Under the pieces are notes generated by a model, which saw nothing but the letters and a program-made list of their open reading frames with translations, was not told where the DNA came from and did not search any database. Positions 43,401 through 51,007 of a stretch of 64,000 bases of DNA are shown here, in pieces. Numbering within the stretch: the stretch's first letter is position 1; every line of letters starts with the position of its first letter. Both the position numbers and the translations under genes were made by a program. This DNA comes from Metabacillus flavus (GTDB lineage Bacteria > Bacillota > Bacilli > Bacillales > Bacillaceae), in the NCBI RefSeq assembly GCF_018283675.1, contig NZ_JAGVRK010000001.1:992001-1056000 (forward strand). The letters run 5' to 3'.

Positions 43401-43457
43401 CTGAATGGAAAGAGAAAGAAGAAAAAACATAGTGATGAGGAAACTAGCGCAGCTTAG
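40431..43457 (+). CDS. swrC: RND efflux pump, AcrB/SwrC-type
   Basis: This 1008-aa HAE1/AcrB-type permease has 12 helices and two large extracytoplasmic loops (residues about 30-330 and 540-820). Helix 4 carries the proton-relay pair in 'VGRLVDDSIVVIENIYRRM'. Gram-positive relatives such as B. subtilis SwrC (YerP) export surfactin-type lipopeptides and work without an outer-membrane channel. No adaptor or regulator gene is adjacent. The Lys-rich C-terminus is cytosolic. Substrate inferred from the family. Confidence 0.92.
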   Translation: MSILTKFSLKNRAALIIMILLVTILGVYSAGRLPMELFPSVDQPMINVTAFGQGLDAETMEKEVTYPMERELKNVKNLDTMTSSTSEGFIQMTLFFKTGTNLKEAGRDIEKATNQLKLPQGVDRPVVSQLNTDMIPVVQLALESENGFTKELESKIENDVLPQFQEVDGVSTAAAYGMSVTELSIKLDADKLKEKKISPQQIAMALQSQNASIPSGEVTADGKTNAVRILGTVKDVKQIQNIQLNPAAKLKDVADVKIDQFYEAETRFNQKQSLLVAINKESGANTVTVSKKIEEKIKEIREDYKSDFAMNVLMSSGEQVESSVYSMAKEVAIGALAATLIILIFLKNIRTTMIAVVSIPLSILITLFLLDLSGVSLNILTLGGLAVAVGRLVDDSIVVIENIYRRMQQEGRSLDVIVSGTKEVAVAITSSTLTTIAVFLPMIFIGGIGEFASSLVLAVVYSILASLLVALTVVPLMSYGLLKNIKPKKASPARRYIAALTWALNHKWVVAGFSLLLFIGSITAYAAIPQTNVKSEDESFVTVTMAFPANYDLNKAKNQAKEVEALLMKEEKLDDLYMNMGTDRASAQWGQATKENEATFQLGFKEGKNTDEFIERVKKLEKDYNPATLEASKMDYGSFGGGNGLEINVTAANNQDLVKSADKVMAELKKMDGLEKIKSNHEDSKQEWMIDVNQEKAMAAGLTPAQISGDIQPLLGRVPAGEMTIGDEKVQTVLSADSSDFTAKQDILDSPVYSQTAGPIPLKQLAAIEEREMKSLIYHKDGKETIQISGEIAGEDMAKIGSEISTILSKLDLPAGAKADMGGATESMQENFMDLFKIMGIAILVVYLIMVITFGQARAPFAILFSLPLAVVGGILGLIVSGTPVDINSLIGALMLIGIVVTNAIVLIERVQQNREKGMEVREALLEAGSTRLRPIIMTAITTIVAMLPLLFGSAEAGSLVSKSLAVVVIGGLTVSTALTLLVVPVMYELLNGKRKKKKHSDEETSAA

Positions 43458-43493
43458 GCGAGGGCTTTAGCGAACTCCAGCGCCCCTTGTTCG

Positions 43494-43702
43494 GAGGCCT
43501 GCAGGAGGCAGGTCAGTTCTGCGTTGCGACAGTACGTCGCGAACTTTGCAGAACTTCCTTTAATTAGTGCAGCGCTCGTACTCCGTCTAGCTCCGGCGGC
43601 TAGGCCTTCGGACGCTTCACTCCCTCGAGGCCTGCAGTAGGCAGGTCAGTTCTGCGTTGCGACACGACGTCGCGCTTTTAGCAGAACTTCCTTAGATAGC
43701 GC
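43494..43702. repeat. Pair of about 75-bp direct repeats with internal hairpins
   Basis: Copy A (43494-43568) and copy B (43627-43702) share GAGGCCTGCAG-x-AGGCAGGTCAG and TTCTGCGTTGCGACA, followed by GTCGCG and GCAGAACTTCCTT. Each can form a stem GTTCTGC/GCAGAAC. Between them is CTCCGTCTAGCTCCGGCGG, a motif often seen in Bacillaceae intergenic repeats. The GC-rich composition differs from the flanking DNA. Not coding. Confidence 0.75.
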
Positions 43703-43773
43703 CCTTCGGTCGGGAGTTCCACCGTCCTTCAGGCCTGATCAAGCCGCCTCCGCTTTTGTGTGAAAATTTACAA

Positions 43774-43803
43774 TTGACAAAAAGCTGTCACAAATGATAT
43801 CTT
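43774..43803 (+). promoter_or_regulatory. Promoter of the bmr-type leader
   Basis: TTGACA (43774-43779) with TGATAT/TATCTT near 43795-43803 as -10, about 45 bases before the leader peptide start. Confidence 0.6.
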
Positions 43804-43844
43804 TACAAAGACATTAAACAATAATTGGAAAGGAGGGACGCGTC

Positions 43845-43922
43845 ATGAAGAGAGTGGATATTGTTAAGTTTAATTCTGTTCGTCAATCAGCGCGGCCTTC
43901 CTTTAACGTATATACAGCTTGA
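43845..43922 (+). CDS. 25-aa leader peptide of the bmrCD-type exporter (BmrB analogue)
   Basis: ATG 43845 is preceded by AAGGAGGG at good spacing. The product is MKRVDIVKFNSVRQSARPSF followed by NVYTA. The stop codon lies in the loop of ACAGCT/AGCTGT and just before a terminator. In B. subtilis, translation of the BmrB leader controls read-through into bmrCD when ribosomes are slowed by antibiotics. The same arrangement here supports the same role, although the peptide sequence is not obviously related. Confidence 0.72.
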   Translation: MKRVDIVKFNSVRQSARPSFNVYTA

Positions 43923-43945
43923 ATATATGAGCTGTTATTAGTTAG

Positions 43946-43986
43946 GGCATGGTCCGTGATACAATGCGGTGCCATGCCTTTTTTAT
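43946..43986 (+). terminator. Attenuator terminator 1 of the exporter leader
   Basis: GGCATGG (43946-43952) and CCATGCC (43972-43978) followed by TTTTTT, 24 bases after the leader stop codon. Confidence 0.8.
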
Positions 43987-43990
43987 TTGG

Positions 43991-44024
43991 AAAAGGCATA
44001 TCCTCTAAGGTGTGCCTTTTTTTT
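43991..44024 (+). terminator. Attenuator terminator 2 of the exporter leader
   Basis: AAAAGGCA/TGCCTTTT stem followed by further T, directly after the first hairpin. Confidence 0.72.
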
Positions 44025-44086
44025 GCTTTTTTAGGCCTTTAACGGTCTTTTAAAGATAATAAAACGATTTTTAAGGAGGAAACGAA

Positions 44087-44146
44087 ATGACCCGAAAAAC
44101 AATATCCAGAATGCTTTTAAATGAAGGAGATCCAGATAGCGGCTAG
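44087..44146 (+). CDS. 19-aa second leader ORF upstream of bmrC-type gene
   Basis: ATG 44087 with AAGGAGGAAACGAA upstream encodes MTRKTISRMLLNEGDPDSG. Its stop is 30 bases before the ABC transporter start. The strong ribosome site makes translation likely. It may act in coupling or as a second sensor of translation. Confidence 0.55.
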   Translation: MTRKTISRMLLNEGDPDSG

Positions 44147-44176
44147 TTGTAAAAATGAAGTAAAGGAGATGAACAC

Positions 44177-45934
44177 ATGTTTTCGGTTTTAGGTAAATTA
44201 AAATGGTTTTTCAAAAAGTATTGGCTTCGCTATACCATTGCGATTGTTCTGCTGCAAATGGTTAATATCCTCGAGGTCATCCCGCCAAAGCTTTTAGGTA
44301 CAGTTATTGATGAAATTAAAGCGGGGAGTTTTTCATCTGAGTCTCTTATAAAATATGTTTTCTTTTTCTTGGGACTCGGAGCTGTGACTTATACGATGAC
44401 ATACTTTTGGATGTACAATTTGTTCGGCGGAGCGCAATTAATTGAGAAAATTCTCCGTTCGAAATTTATGGGGCACTTAATTAAAATGACTCCAAGGTTT
44501 TATGAGAAAAACCGGACGGGTGACTTGATGGCCCGTGCAACTAATGATTTAAAGGCAGTCTCGCTAACAACAGGCTTCGGGATTTTAACGCTCGTTGATT
44601 CCAGTTTATTTATGTTAACGATTCTTTTTTCGATGGCAGTGTTAATCAGCTGGAAGCTGACGATTGCTGCGGTTCTCCCGCTCCCGCTTATGGCGATTGC
44701 GATGAACATCTACGGGAAGAAAATTCATGAACGCTTCATGCTTGCTCAGGACTCATTTGGAGATTTAAATGATAAAGTACTTGAATCTGTTCAGGGTGTC
44801 CGTGTACTAAGGGCTTTCGTTCAGGAAAAAGAAGATGTAAAACGGTTCAGCTCGATGACAGATGATGTGTACCGGAAAAACGTGGCTGTAGCGAAAATTG
44901 ATGCCCTTTTTGATCCGACCATAAAGCTTCTTGTTGGAATGAGCTATATGATTGGTCTCGGATATGGAGCTTATCTCGTTTTTAATCAGGAGCTGACGCT
45001 TGGAGAACTGGTTTCCTTCAACGTTTATCTTGGAATGATGATTTGGCCTATGTTTGCAATTGGTGAGCTGATCAATATCATGCAGCGGGGAAATGCTTCA
45101 TTAGACCGTGTAAATGAAACATTGGCATATGAAGCCGATGTGAAAAATCATGAGCATCCGATTCAAGTCGATACTCCGGAAACAATTGAATTCCGGAATG
45201 TAACATTTACTTATCCCTCGTCAACAGTTAATAACTTAAAGGGGATGTCCTTCAAAGCCGGAAGAGGAGAAACAATTGGTATTGTCGGAAAAACAGGCAG
45301 CGGGAAGACAACCATTATCCGGCAGCTTCTAAGACAGTACCCGCTTGGCGATGGAGAAATTCTGATTAGCGGGGTTCCTATTCAGCGTATTCCATTGGAA
45401 TCGCTGCAGAGGTGGATTGGGTATGTACCGCAGGATCATATTCTCTTCTCAAGAAGTGTCCGTGAAAATATTCTTTTCGGCAAGAATGACGGCACCGAAG
45501 AGGATGTGCAGCACGCAATCGATTCCGCTTTCTTCAGAAAAGATGTTGACATGCTGCCTGAAGGCTTGAAGACACTTGTCGGGGAAAAAGGGGTCGCTTT
45601 ATCCGGCGGGCAAAAGCAGCGGATTTCAATCGCTCGTGCTTTAATCGCTAATCCTGAAATACTGATTTTGGACGATTCCCTTTCAGCTGTTGATGCTAAA
45701 ACCGAGACGGCTATTATTGAAAACATTCGCCGTGAACGTAAAGGGAAAACGACATTTATCACAACCCATCGTCTTTCCGCTGTCGAGCATGCTGACCGGA
45801 TTCTCGTTCTTGAGGATGGCAGGGTCATGGAAGAAGGAACGCACCAGCAGCTTATGAAAGAAGATGGCTGGTATAAAACACAATATGAGCGCCAGCAGGT
45901 TGAGGCGCAAAATGAAGGCGGGGTGGGCGCATGA
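44177..45934 (+). CDS. bmrC: Heterodimeric ABC multidrug exporter, BmrC/YheI-type half
   Basis: This 585-aa half-transporter has six helices (residues about 15-300) and then an ATPase domain with Walker A 'GKTGSGKTT', signature 'LSGGQKQR', and Walker B 'LILDDSLSAVDA', where the catalytic Glu is replaced by Asp. This marks the degenerate site expected in one half of BmrCD-type exporters. AAAGGAG lies before ATG. It overlaps the second half by four bases. Confidence 0.94.
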   Translation: MFSVLGKLKWFFKKYWLRYTIAIVLLQMVNILEVIPPKLLGTVIDEIKAGSFSSESLIKYVFFFLGLGAVTYTMTYFWMYNLFGGAQLIEKILRSKFMGHLIKMTPRFYEKNRTGDLMARATNDLKAVSLTTGFGILTLVDSSLFMLTILFSMAVLISWKLTIAAVLPLPLMAIAMNIYGKKIHERFMLAQDSFGDLNDKVLESVQGVRVLRAFVQEKEDVKRFSSMTDDVYRKNVAVAKIDALFDPTIKLLVGMSYMIGLGYGAYLVFNQELTLGELVSFNVYLGMMIWPMFAIGELINIMQRGNASLDRVNETLAYEADVKNHEHPIQVDTPETIEFRNVTFTYPSSTVNNLKGMSFKAGRGETIGIVGKTGSGKTTIIRQLLRQYPLGDGEILISGVPIQRIPLESLQRWIGYVPQDHILFSRSVRENILFGKNDGTEEDVQHAIDSAFFRKDVDMLPEGLKTLVGEKGVALSGGQKQRISIARALIANPEILILDDSLSAVDAKTETAIIENIRRERKGKTTFITTHRLSAVEHADRILVLEDGRVMEEGTHQQLMKEDGWYKTQYERQQVEAQNEGGVGA

Positions 45935-47961
45935 GCACCGGGAACCGTTTAGTCCAATACGCCCTCATATACAAAAAAACATTATTGGCTGCTCTGCTAA
46001 TGCTTGCGGTTGCCGTGGGCGCAGAGCTGACAGGTCCGATTATTGCAAAGAAAATGATTGATGATCATATTATCGGTATTGAAAAGCCTTGGTTTGAGAC
46101 AGAGTCTAGCGGAAAGGATTCCGTCAGTTATAAAGGCAAAACCTATAAGAGAGAGAACCGATTTGCAGAGGGAGAAACAAAAGGCAAACAGGTTCACGTC
46201 CTGCAAACCAAATTGGATTACTATTTTATTCCTGAGGCAGTGAAGGAGGACGGGGAACGAAGAGCACAAAATGGAGAGCTTGTTATAAAAAACCGTGATG
46301 GAGAAACCTCTTATCCGGCAAGTAAACTGAGCAAGCAGGAACTTTTAGCATTCTACGAGCCTGAAGTCAGCGGGCTGATTTTCCTGATGGGGCTGTATTT
46401 TGGCCTTCTTGTTCTTGCATCATTCTTTAACTATGGCCAGCGATACTTCTTGCAGGTAACCTCAAACCGCATCATTCAAAGAATGAGAGAGGATATTTTT
46501 GAACACATCCAGCGTCTGCCGATTAAATATTTTGATAACCTGCCTGCTGGAAAAGTGGTAGCAAGGGTGACCAATGATACGGAAGCGATTAGAGAACTGT
46601 ATGTAGCGGTTCTGGCTACATTTTTTACAAGTGCTATATACATTACTGGTATTTTTATAGCTCTCTTCCTGCTGGAAGCGAAACTGGCGCTGATTTGCAT
46701 GGTTATTTTACCAATTCTGGTTTTATGGACGATTGCTTACCGGAAATTCTCATCTAATTACAATGAGAAAATTCGTACCCTTGTCAGTGATATCAATGCA
46801 ATGGTGAACGAATCGATTCAAGGCATGACCATTATTCAGGCATTTCGCCGCCAAAAGGAGACGACAGAAGAGTTTGAAAAGCTGAATGAAGAGCATTTCC
46901 ATTATCAAAACAAACTCCTTAGCATCAATGCCCTTCTTTCTCACAACATGGTTGGATTTATCCGGAATGTGGCCTTCGTTGCCCTTATTTGGTACTTTGG
47001 GGGAGCATCCCTGAATCCGGGATCCATGGTTTCGCTTGGTGTCCTTTATGCATTTGTTGATTACCTGAACCGCTTGTTCCAGCCGATTTCGGGAATCGTC
47101 AACCAGTTTGCGCAGCTGGAACAGGCACGTGTCGCGTCAAACAGGGTTTTCAGTCTGCTTGATGAGAAAGGAATCGACGTAGAAGAAGCCAATAACAGGC
47201 GTTATAAAGGAAATGTTGTCTTTGACCATGTCTCCTTTGGCTATACGGAGGATCATGATGTACTCAAGGATATCCATTTTGAAGCGAAGCAGGGGGAAAC
47301 CGTCGCACTAGTTGGCCACACAGGTTCCGGAAAAAGCTCAATTATGAATCTGCTGTTCCGTTTCTATGATGTCAGGACGGGGAAAATTACGATTGATGGT
47401 GTGAACATTCAGGATCTATCGAGACAGGAAGTACGCAAGCATATGGGGATTGTCCTGCAGGATCCATTTCTGTTTTCAGGGACCATATCTTCGAACGTAA
47501 ACCTTGAAAATGAGGAAATCACCGGAGAGCAAATTGAAAAGGCACTAACCGATGTCGGTGCGGAAAATCTGCTGAAGAACCTGCCAAAAGGTTTTGATGA
47601 GCCAGTGATTGAAAAAGGAAGTACCCTGTCTTCAGGGCAGCGCCAGCTCATTTCATTCGCGCGTGCCCTCGCATATGATCCGGCTATCTTAATTCTTGAT
47701 GAAGCGACAGCAAGCATTGATACCGAAACGGAAACAATTATCCAGGAAGCTCTGGAAGTCCTGAAAAAAGGCCGTACGACATTTATCATAGCCCACAGGC
47801 TGTCAACGATTAAAAATGCAGATCAGATTCTCGTTCTGGATCGCGGACAAATCGTGGAAAAAGGGAATCATGATGAACTAATGAAGCTTGAAGGAAAATA
47901 TTATCAAATGTATAAGCTGCAGCAAGGAAAGCAAAATGCAGGCAGCACCCTTGCAGGATGA
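45931..47961 (+). CDS. bmrD: Heterodimeric ABC multidrug exporter, BmrD/YheH-type half
   Basis: This 676-aa half-transporter is longer than its partner, because about 80 polar residues sit between the first two helices (residues about 45-130, 'HIIGIEKPWFETESS...SKLSKQELLAFYEPE'), forming an extracellular domain as in BmrD. Its ATPase has Walker A 'GHTGSGKSS', an intact Walker B Glu in 'LILDEATASID', and an altered signature 'LSSGQRQ'. The partner supplies the good signature and this half the good Walker B, so one consensus and one degenerate ATP site form. Confidence 0.95.
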   Translation: MSTGNRLVQYALIYKKTLLAALLMLAVAVGAELTGPIIAKKMIDDHIIGIEKPWFETESSGKDSVSYKGKTYKRENRFAEGETKGKQVHVLQTKLDYYFIPEAVKEDGERRAQNGELVIKNRDGETSYPASKLSKQELLAFYEPEVSGLIFLMGLYFGLLVLASFFNYGQRYFLQVTSNRIIQRMREDIFEHIQRLPIKYFDNLPAGKVVARVTNDTEAIRELYVAVLATFFTSAIYITGIFIALFLLEAKLALICMVILPILVLWTIAYRKFSSNYNEKIRTLVSDINAMVNESIQGMTIIQAFRRQKETTEEFEKLNEEHFHYQNKLLSINALLSHNMVGFIRNVAFVALIWYFGGASLNPGSMVSLGVLYAFVDYLNRLFQPISGIVNQFAQLEQARVASNRVFSLLDEKGIDVEEANNRRYKGNVVFDHVSFGYTEDHDVLKDIHFEAKQGETVALVGHTGSGKSSIMNLLFRFYDVRTGKITIDGVNIQDLSRQEVRKHMGIVLQDPFLFSGTISSNVNLENEEITGEQIEKALTDVGAENLLKNLPKGFDEPVIEKGSTLSSGQRQLISFARALAYDPAILILDEATASIDTETETIIQEALEVLKKGRTTFIIAHRLSTIKNADQILVLDRGQIVEKGNHDELMKLEGKYYQMYKLQQGKQNAGSTLAG

Positions 47962-47964
47962 AGG

Positions 47965-48006
47965 AAAGAGCCAGCTAATTAAAATTAGCTGGCTCTTTAA
48001 ATTTTT
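47965..48006. terminator. Bidirectional terminator after bmrD
   Basis: A long stem AAAGAGCCAGCTAATT and its complement, with an A/T-rich tail on both sides. It overlaps the 3' end of the convergent gene. Confidence 0.88.
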
Positions 48007-48622
48007 AGTACGCTAACCCGACCCGTGTGCAGGGGTAATGATGTTTCTGCCACTCTGTATATACAAAGTGAGCCGTATCTTGAACAGAGATAGAGGTGCC
48101 ATCTTCGGGAAGGAAGCCGGCTTCGCACCGATACGACTTTGTTAGTTTTCCATCAGGTAAATAAGTTGGGCAGGCAATCGTCCAGTCTAAATCAGATTTC
48201 AGGAGCATTTCATACACCCTTGCATGTTCCTCTGCAGCTCTTGTAGAGCGCCGCTTGGATTCGTTTGATTGAAAACGGTAAAGCGAGGGTTCGGATCTTG
48301 CCTGCAGAATTCCTGCCGTGCCCACGGTAATGATCCGCTTTATTTTGAACTCGTTTGCAACAGTCAAAATGTTCCTCATGCCAGCTGTTAGAGTGTCGTC
48401 ACCATCGGTATTCAAACAGCTGATGATTGTGCTGCAGCCTTCAATTGTGCTATGTACATCCTCCGCATTCCTGACGTTTCCTTTGATGATTCTCACCTTG
48501 GATTTTGGAGGAAGCTTTTCAGGTGATCTGACCAGTGCTTGAAAAGGTTGTCCAGCTTCAGTTAATAAGGAGGTAAGCTCACGGCCTACTCTGCCTGTGC
48601 TGCCAAAAAGCGCGATGTTCAT
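48005..48622 (-). CDS. NAD(P)-binding (NmrA/atypical SDR) protein
   Basis: This 205-aa Rossmann protein has the cofactor loop 'GSTGRVGREL' at residues 7-16 and 'IKRIITVGTAGIL' near 95. There is no classical Y-x-x-x-K pair in the usual place, so it belongs to the atypical NAD(P)H-binding group (YwnB/YhfK-like). ATG 48622 fits AAGGAAGTGG upstream; the longer frame starts at a site without one. Substrate unknown. Confidence 0.85.
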   Translation of the reverse strand: MNIALFGSTGRVGRELTSLLTEAGQPFQALVRSPEKLPPKSKVRIIKGNVRNAEDVHSTIEGCSTIISCLNTDGDDTLTAGMRNILTVANEFKIKRIITVGTAGILQARSEPSLYRFQSNESKRRSTRAAEEHARVYEMLLKSDLDWTIACPTYLPDGKLTKSYRCEAGFLPEDGTSISVQDTAHFVYTEWQKHHYPCTRVGLAY

Positions 48623-48676
48623 AAATGCCACTTCCTTTTTCCCCATCATACCTTATTGGATAGAAGGAAGGATATT

Positions 48677-48778
48677 TTACAGTTTTCTTAATATGATAAA
48701 CCGGTGAAGAAAATCTGTTTCCTGCACGATGAATAAAAAGATAAAGCTGAAAAGACCCCAATCCAGCTGGCCGAACAT
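48677..48778 (-). CDS. 33-aa small membrane-associated peptide
   Basis: ATG 48778 follows AAGGAG at seven bases. The product begins MFGQLDWGLFSFIFLFIVQE, with a strongly hydrophobic first half and a basic, aromatic second half ending RKL. A TATAAT box lies about 40 bases upstream on the same strand. It is too short for most gene finders. No family recognised. Confidence 0.55.
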   Translation of the reverse strand: MFGQLDWGLFSFIFLFIVQETDFLHRFIILRKL

Positions 48779-48842
48779 GAAAAAACTCCTTCCATTAATT
48801 TTATTCCATTATATGGAGGAGTTGTTCAATTGGAAACGGCAA

Positions 48843-48879
48843 AAATAAAAGAAGGGAGATGCGCTGGGCATCCCCCTTC
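48843..48879 (-). terminator. Terminator of the SASP gene
   Basis: Minus-strand GAAGGGGGATGC/GCATCTCCCTTC stem with a 5-base loop followed by TTTTA. Confidence 0.85.
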
Positions 48880-48896
48880 GAATCCATGTTATGAAA

Positions 48897-49097
48897 TTAA
48901 CGAGCTCCGCCGAAAGACTGTTGAGCCATTTGTACTAGGCGTTTTGTGATTTCTCCGCCTACAGAACCGTTAGCGCGAGCAGTAGTTTCTGCTCCAAGGT
49001 TTACTCCAAACTCAGTAGCGATCTCATATTTCATTTGATCGATAGCTTGTTGTGCACCTGGTACTACTAGTTGGTTTGAGCTAGTGTTGTTTGCCAT
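48897..49097 (-). CDS. Small acid-soluble spore protein, alpha/beta type
   Basis: This 66-aa protein has both conserved SASP blocks: '[34 protein letters not shown]' contains the GPR protease site (E-I-A-T-E-F-G-V) and the C-terminal '[17 protein letters not shown]'. It coats DNA in the spore core and protects it from UV. ATG 49097 follows AGGAG at nine bases; an upstream in-frame TTG has no site. Proves the organism is a spore former. Confidence 0.97.
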   Translation of the reverse strand: MANNTSSNQLVVPGAQQAIDQMKYEIATEFGVNLGAETTARANGSVGGEITKRLVQMAQQSFGGAR

Positions 49098-49351
49098 GTT
49101 TTTCAACTCCTATGAGTGTATTTTTTGGTTGGACCAGCTGGGCTTGCACCAGCCGGAGAATCAGCGAGTGAACCTCCTGCCTCTATCGGCTTGACCCATC
49201 GCGCTTGCTACAGTACGTATTATGTTTCGAATGCGAATTTTTCATCCAAATTTAAATTTGGTAAATTATTCAACGGGCAAAAAAAGGGCACATATTTAAT
49301 AAACACAGGTGAAAAATACGAACAGAATGACAGGTGAAGGAGTTGGATCTG

Positions 49352-49594
49352 ATGAGCATGTGCCCGCTTTGCAATGGTTTCGAGGCAAGGGAGATTCTCT
49401 GTCCCAATTGCGGGACAATCATGACGGATGAAGGCAGAACGACGGATTATTTAGATGATTACAGTGCCTATATGGAAATTGATACAATGAAGCTGTTTGA
49501 CGGGGTTCTTCATTCCTTGGAACGGCATGAATGTGTTCATGAGTACAGCTGTCCAAATTGTTTGCATGAGGAAAGTGCGGTTATAAAAGAATGA
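49352..49594 (+). CDS. 80-aa zinc-ribbon protein of unknown function
   Basis: It has cysteine pairs C-P-L-C and C-P-N-C near the N-terminus and a third set C-V-H-E-Y-S-C-P-N-C near residue 65, enough for two small zinc sites. The middle is acidic ('TTDYLDDYSAYMEIDTMKLFDG'). ATG 49352 is chosen, with GAAGGAG nine bases upstream; the frame also allows a GTG at 49334 that overlaps the site. Family not recognised; common short zinc-finger proteins of Bacillus look similar. Confidence 0.75.
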   Translation: MSMCPLCNGFEAREILCPNCGTIMTDEGRTTDYLDDYSAYMEIDTMKLFDGVLHSLERHECVHEYSCPNCLHEESAVIKE

Positions 49595-49677
49595 GGGTTC
49601 TATGTGAAGGTGTTTTAAAAAAAGAAGGAGCTGTCCAGAAAGTAGTTTTCAAGGCTGCTTTCGCTTTTTGAAACTGG

Positions 49678-49755
49678 ATTGGTTTTGGCTGATCTCCGCT
49701 GCAGGCTGCTCTAAGCTGGAGTCGCGCACCTTCCGCTGCAATCAGCCTTACCAAT
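49678..49755 (+). repeat. Repeat subfamily 2, short copy (78 bp)
   Basis: Inverted ends ATTGGTTTTGGCTGAT and ATCAGCCTTACCAAT. The interior keeps only CTCCGCTGCAGGC...GGAGTCGCGCACCTTCCGCTGC of the core. Related to the repeat at 32113, but with the GC-rich middle deleted. Confidence 0.7.
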
Positions 49756-49789
49756 TATGGGTAAAGAACAAAGTAAAAAAACAGAAAAC

Positions 49790-49826
49790 AAAAACCCGGA
49801 AATGCTCTGCTGCGTTTCCGGGTTTT
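49790..49826. terminator. Terminator downstream of msmX
   Basis: AAAACCCGGAAA/TTTCCGGGTTTT with a 12-base loop, T-rich on both strands. Confidence 0.85.
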
Positions 49827-49879
49827 CATATTATTGCACTTGGCAAGGCTTTTAAAAAGCCCATTCTTTTTAATTTAAA

Positions 49880-51007
49880 TTATACTAATACAGCTTTCGC
49901 TTCACTTGCAGGACGGATTCTGAATTCAGAATCTTTGTCGAAGAAGTGAACTTTGTTCATATCAAATGCAAGCGGAAGAACCTGTCCCGGATCGATATCT
50001 GTACGGGAATCGACGCGTGCGATGAATTCCTGGCCTGCTACTTGAGAATAAAGCATTGTTTCAGCCCCCATAAGCTCGGATACTTCGATTTTTGCATCGA
50101 TTTTAGATCCGATGGAAGCGTCAACGAATACCGGCTCATCATGGATATCTTCAGGACGGATTCCCATGATAATTTCTTTGCCGACATAGCCTTGCTCGCG
50201 AAGGAACTTCATTTTTCCTTCAGGAACGGTTACTTTTTCGCCGCTCATTTCAAAGAAGCCGTCTGAAAGTTTCCCTGTCAGGAAGTTCATTGCAGGAGAT
50301 CCGATGAACCCGCCTACGAATACATTTTCAGGCTTTTCGTAAACTTCTTTCGGAGCTCCAACCTGCTGAATCAGACCGTCCTTCATAACAACAAGGCGCG
50401 TTGCCATTGTCATTGCTTCCGTTTGGTCATGCGTTACATAGATTGTCGTTGTTTGAAGACGCTGATGAAGTTTGGAAATTTCTGCGCGCATTTGTACGCG
50501 AAGCTTTGCATCAAGGTTGGAAAGCGGCTCATCCATAAGGAAAACTTTTGCATCGCGCACGATCGCACGTCCTAGTGCAACACGCTGGCGCTGACCCCCG
50601 GAAAGCGCTTTTGGTTTACGGTCCAGGTACTGTTCAAGACCGAGGATTCTTGCTGCGTCTTTAACGCGGCGATCGATTTCATCCTTAGGGAATTTGCGAA
50701 GCTTTAAACCGAATGCCATATTATCGTATACATTCATATGTGGGTAAAGTGCATAGTTCTGGAATACCATCGCGATATCGCGGTCTTTTGGTGCTACATC
50801 GTTCATGCGCTTGCCGTCAATCACGAAATCACCTTTGGAAATTTCTTCAAGTCCTGCAATCATTCGAAGAGTCGTAGATTTTCCGCACCCTGACGGTCCT
50901 ACGAATACGATAAATTCTTTGTCCTTAATGTGAAGGTTAAAATCGCTAACCGCGGTTACTTTATTGTCATAAATTTTATGGATGGAATTCAATACTAATT
51001 CTGCCAT
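49880..51007 (-). CDS. msmX: Shared sugar-importer ATPase MsmX/UgpC
   Basis: This 375-aa ATPase has Walker A 'GPSGCGKSTT', signature 'LSGGQRQRVALGRAI', Walker B 'VFLMDEPLSNLDA', and a C-terminal regulatory TOBE region ('GIRPEDIHDE', 'EVSELMGAETMLYS'). In Bacillus, MsmX energises several carbohydrate ABC importers that lack their own ATPase. The importer beginning at 63.3 kb is a candidate client. TAGGAGG precedes ATG. A cre-like sequence (51046-51060, one mismatch) lies upstream. Confidence 0.95.
   Translation of the reverse strand: MAELVLNSIHKIYDNKVTAVSDFNLHIKDKEFIVFVGPSGCGKSTTLRMIAGLEEISKGDFVIDGKRMNDVAPKDRDIAMVFQNYALYPHMNVYDNMAFGLKLRKFPKDEIDRRVKDAARILGLEQYLDRKPKALSGGQRQRVALGRAIVRDAKVFLMDEPLSNLDAKLRVQMRAEISKLHQRLQTTTIYVTHDQTEAMTMATRLVVMKDGLIQQVGAPKEVYEKPENVFVGGFIGSPAMNFLTGKLSDGFFEMSGEKVTVPEGKMKFLREQGYVGKEIIMGIRPEDIHDEPVFVDASIGSKIDAKIEVSELMGAETMLYSQVAGQEFIARVDSRTDIDPGQVLPLAFDMNKVHFFDKDSEFRIRPASEAKAVLV

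Noticed and set aside
49116-49337. 73-codon plus-strand frame upstream of the zinc-ribbon gene
   Set aside because: No ribosome site, low-complexity Ala/Ser/Pro reading, and it overlaps the SASP promoter region.
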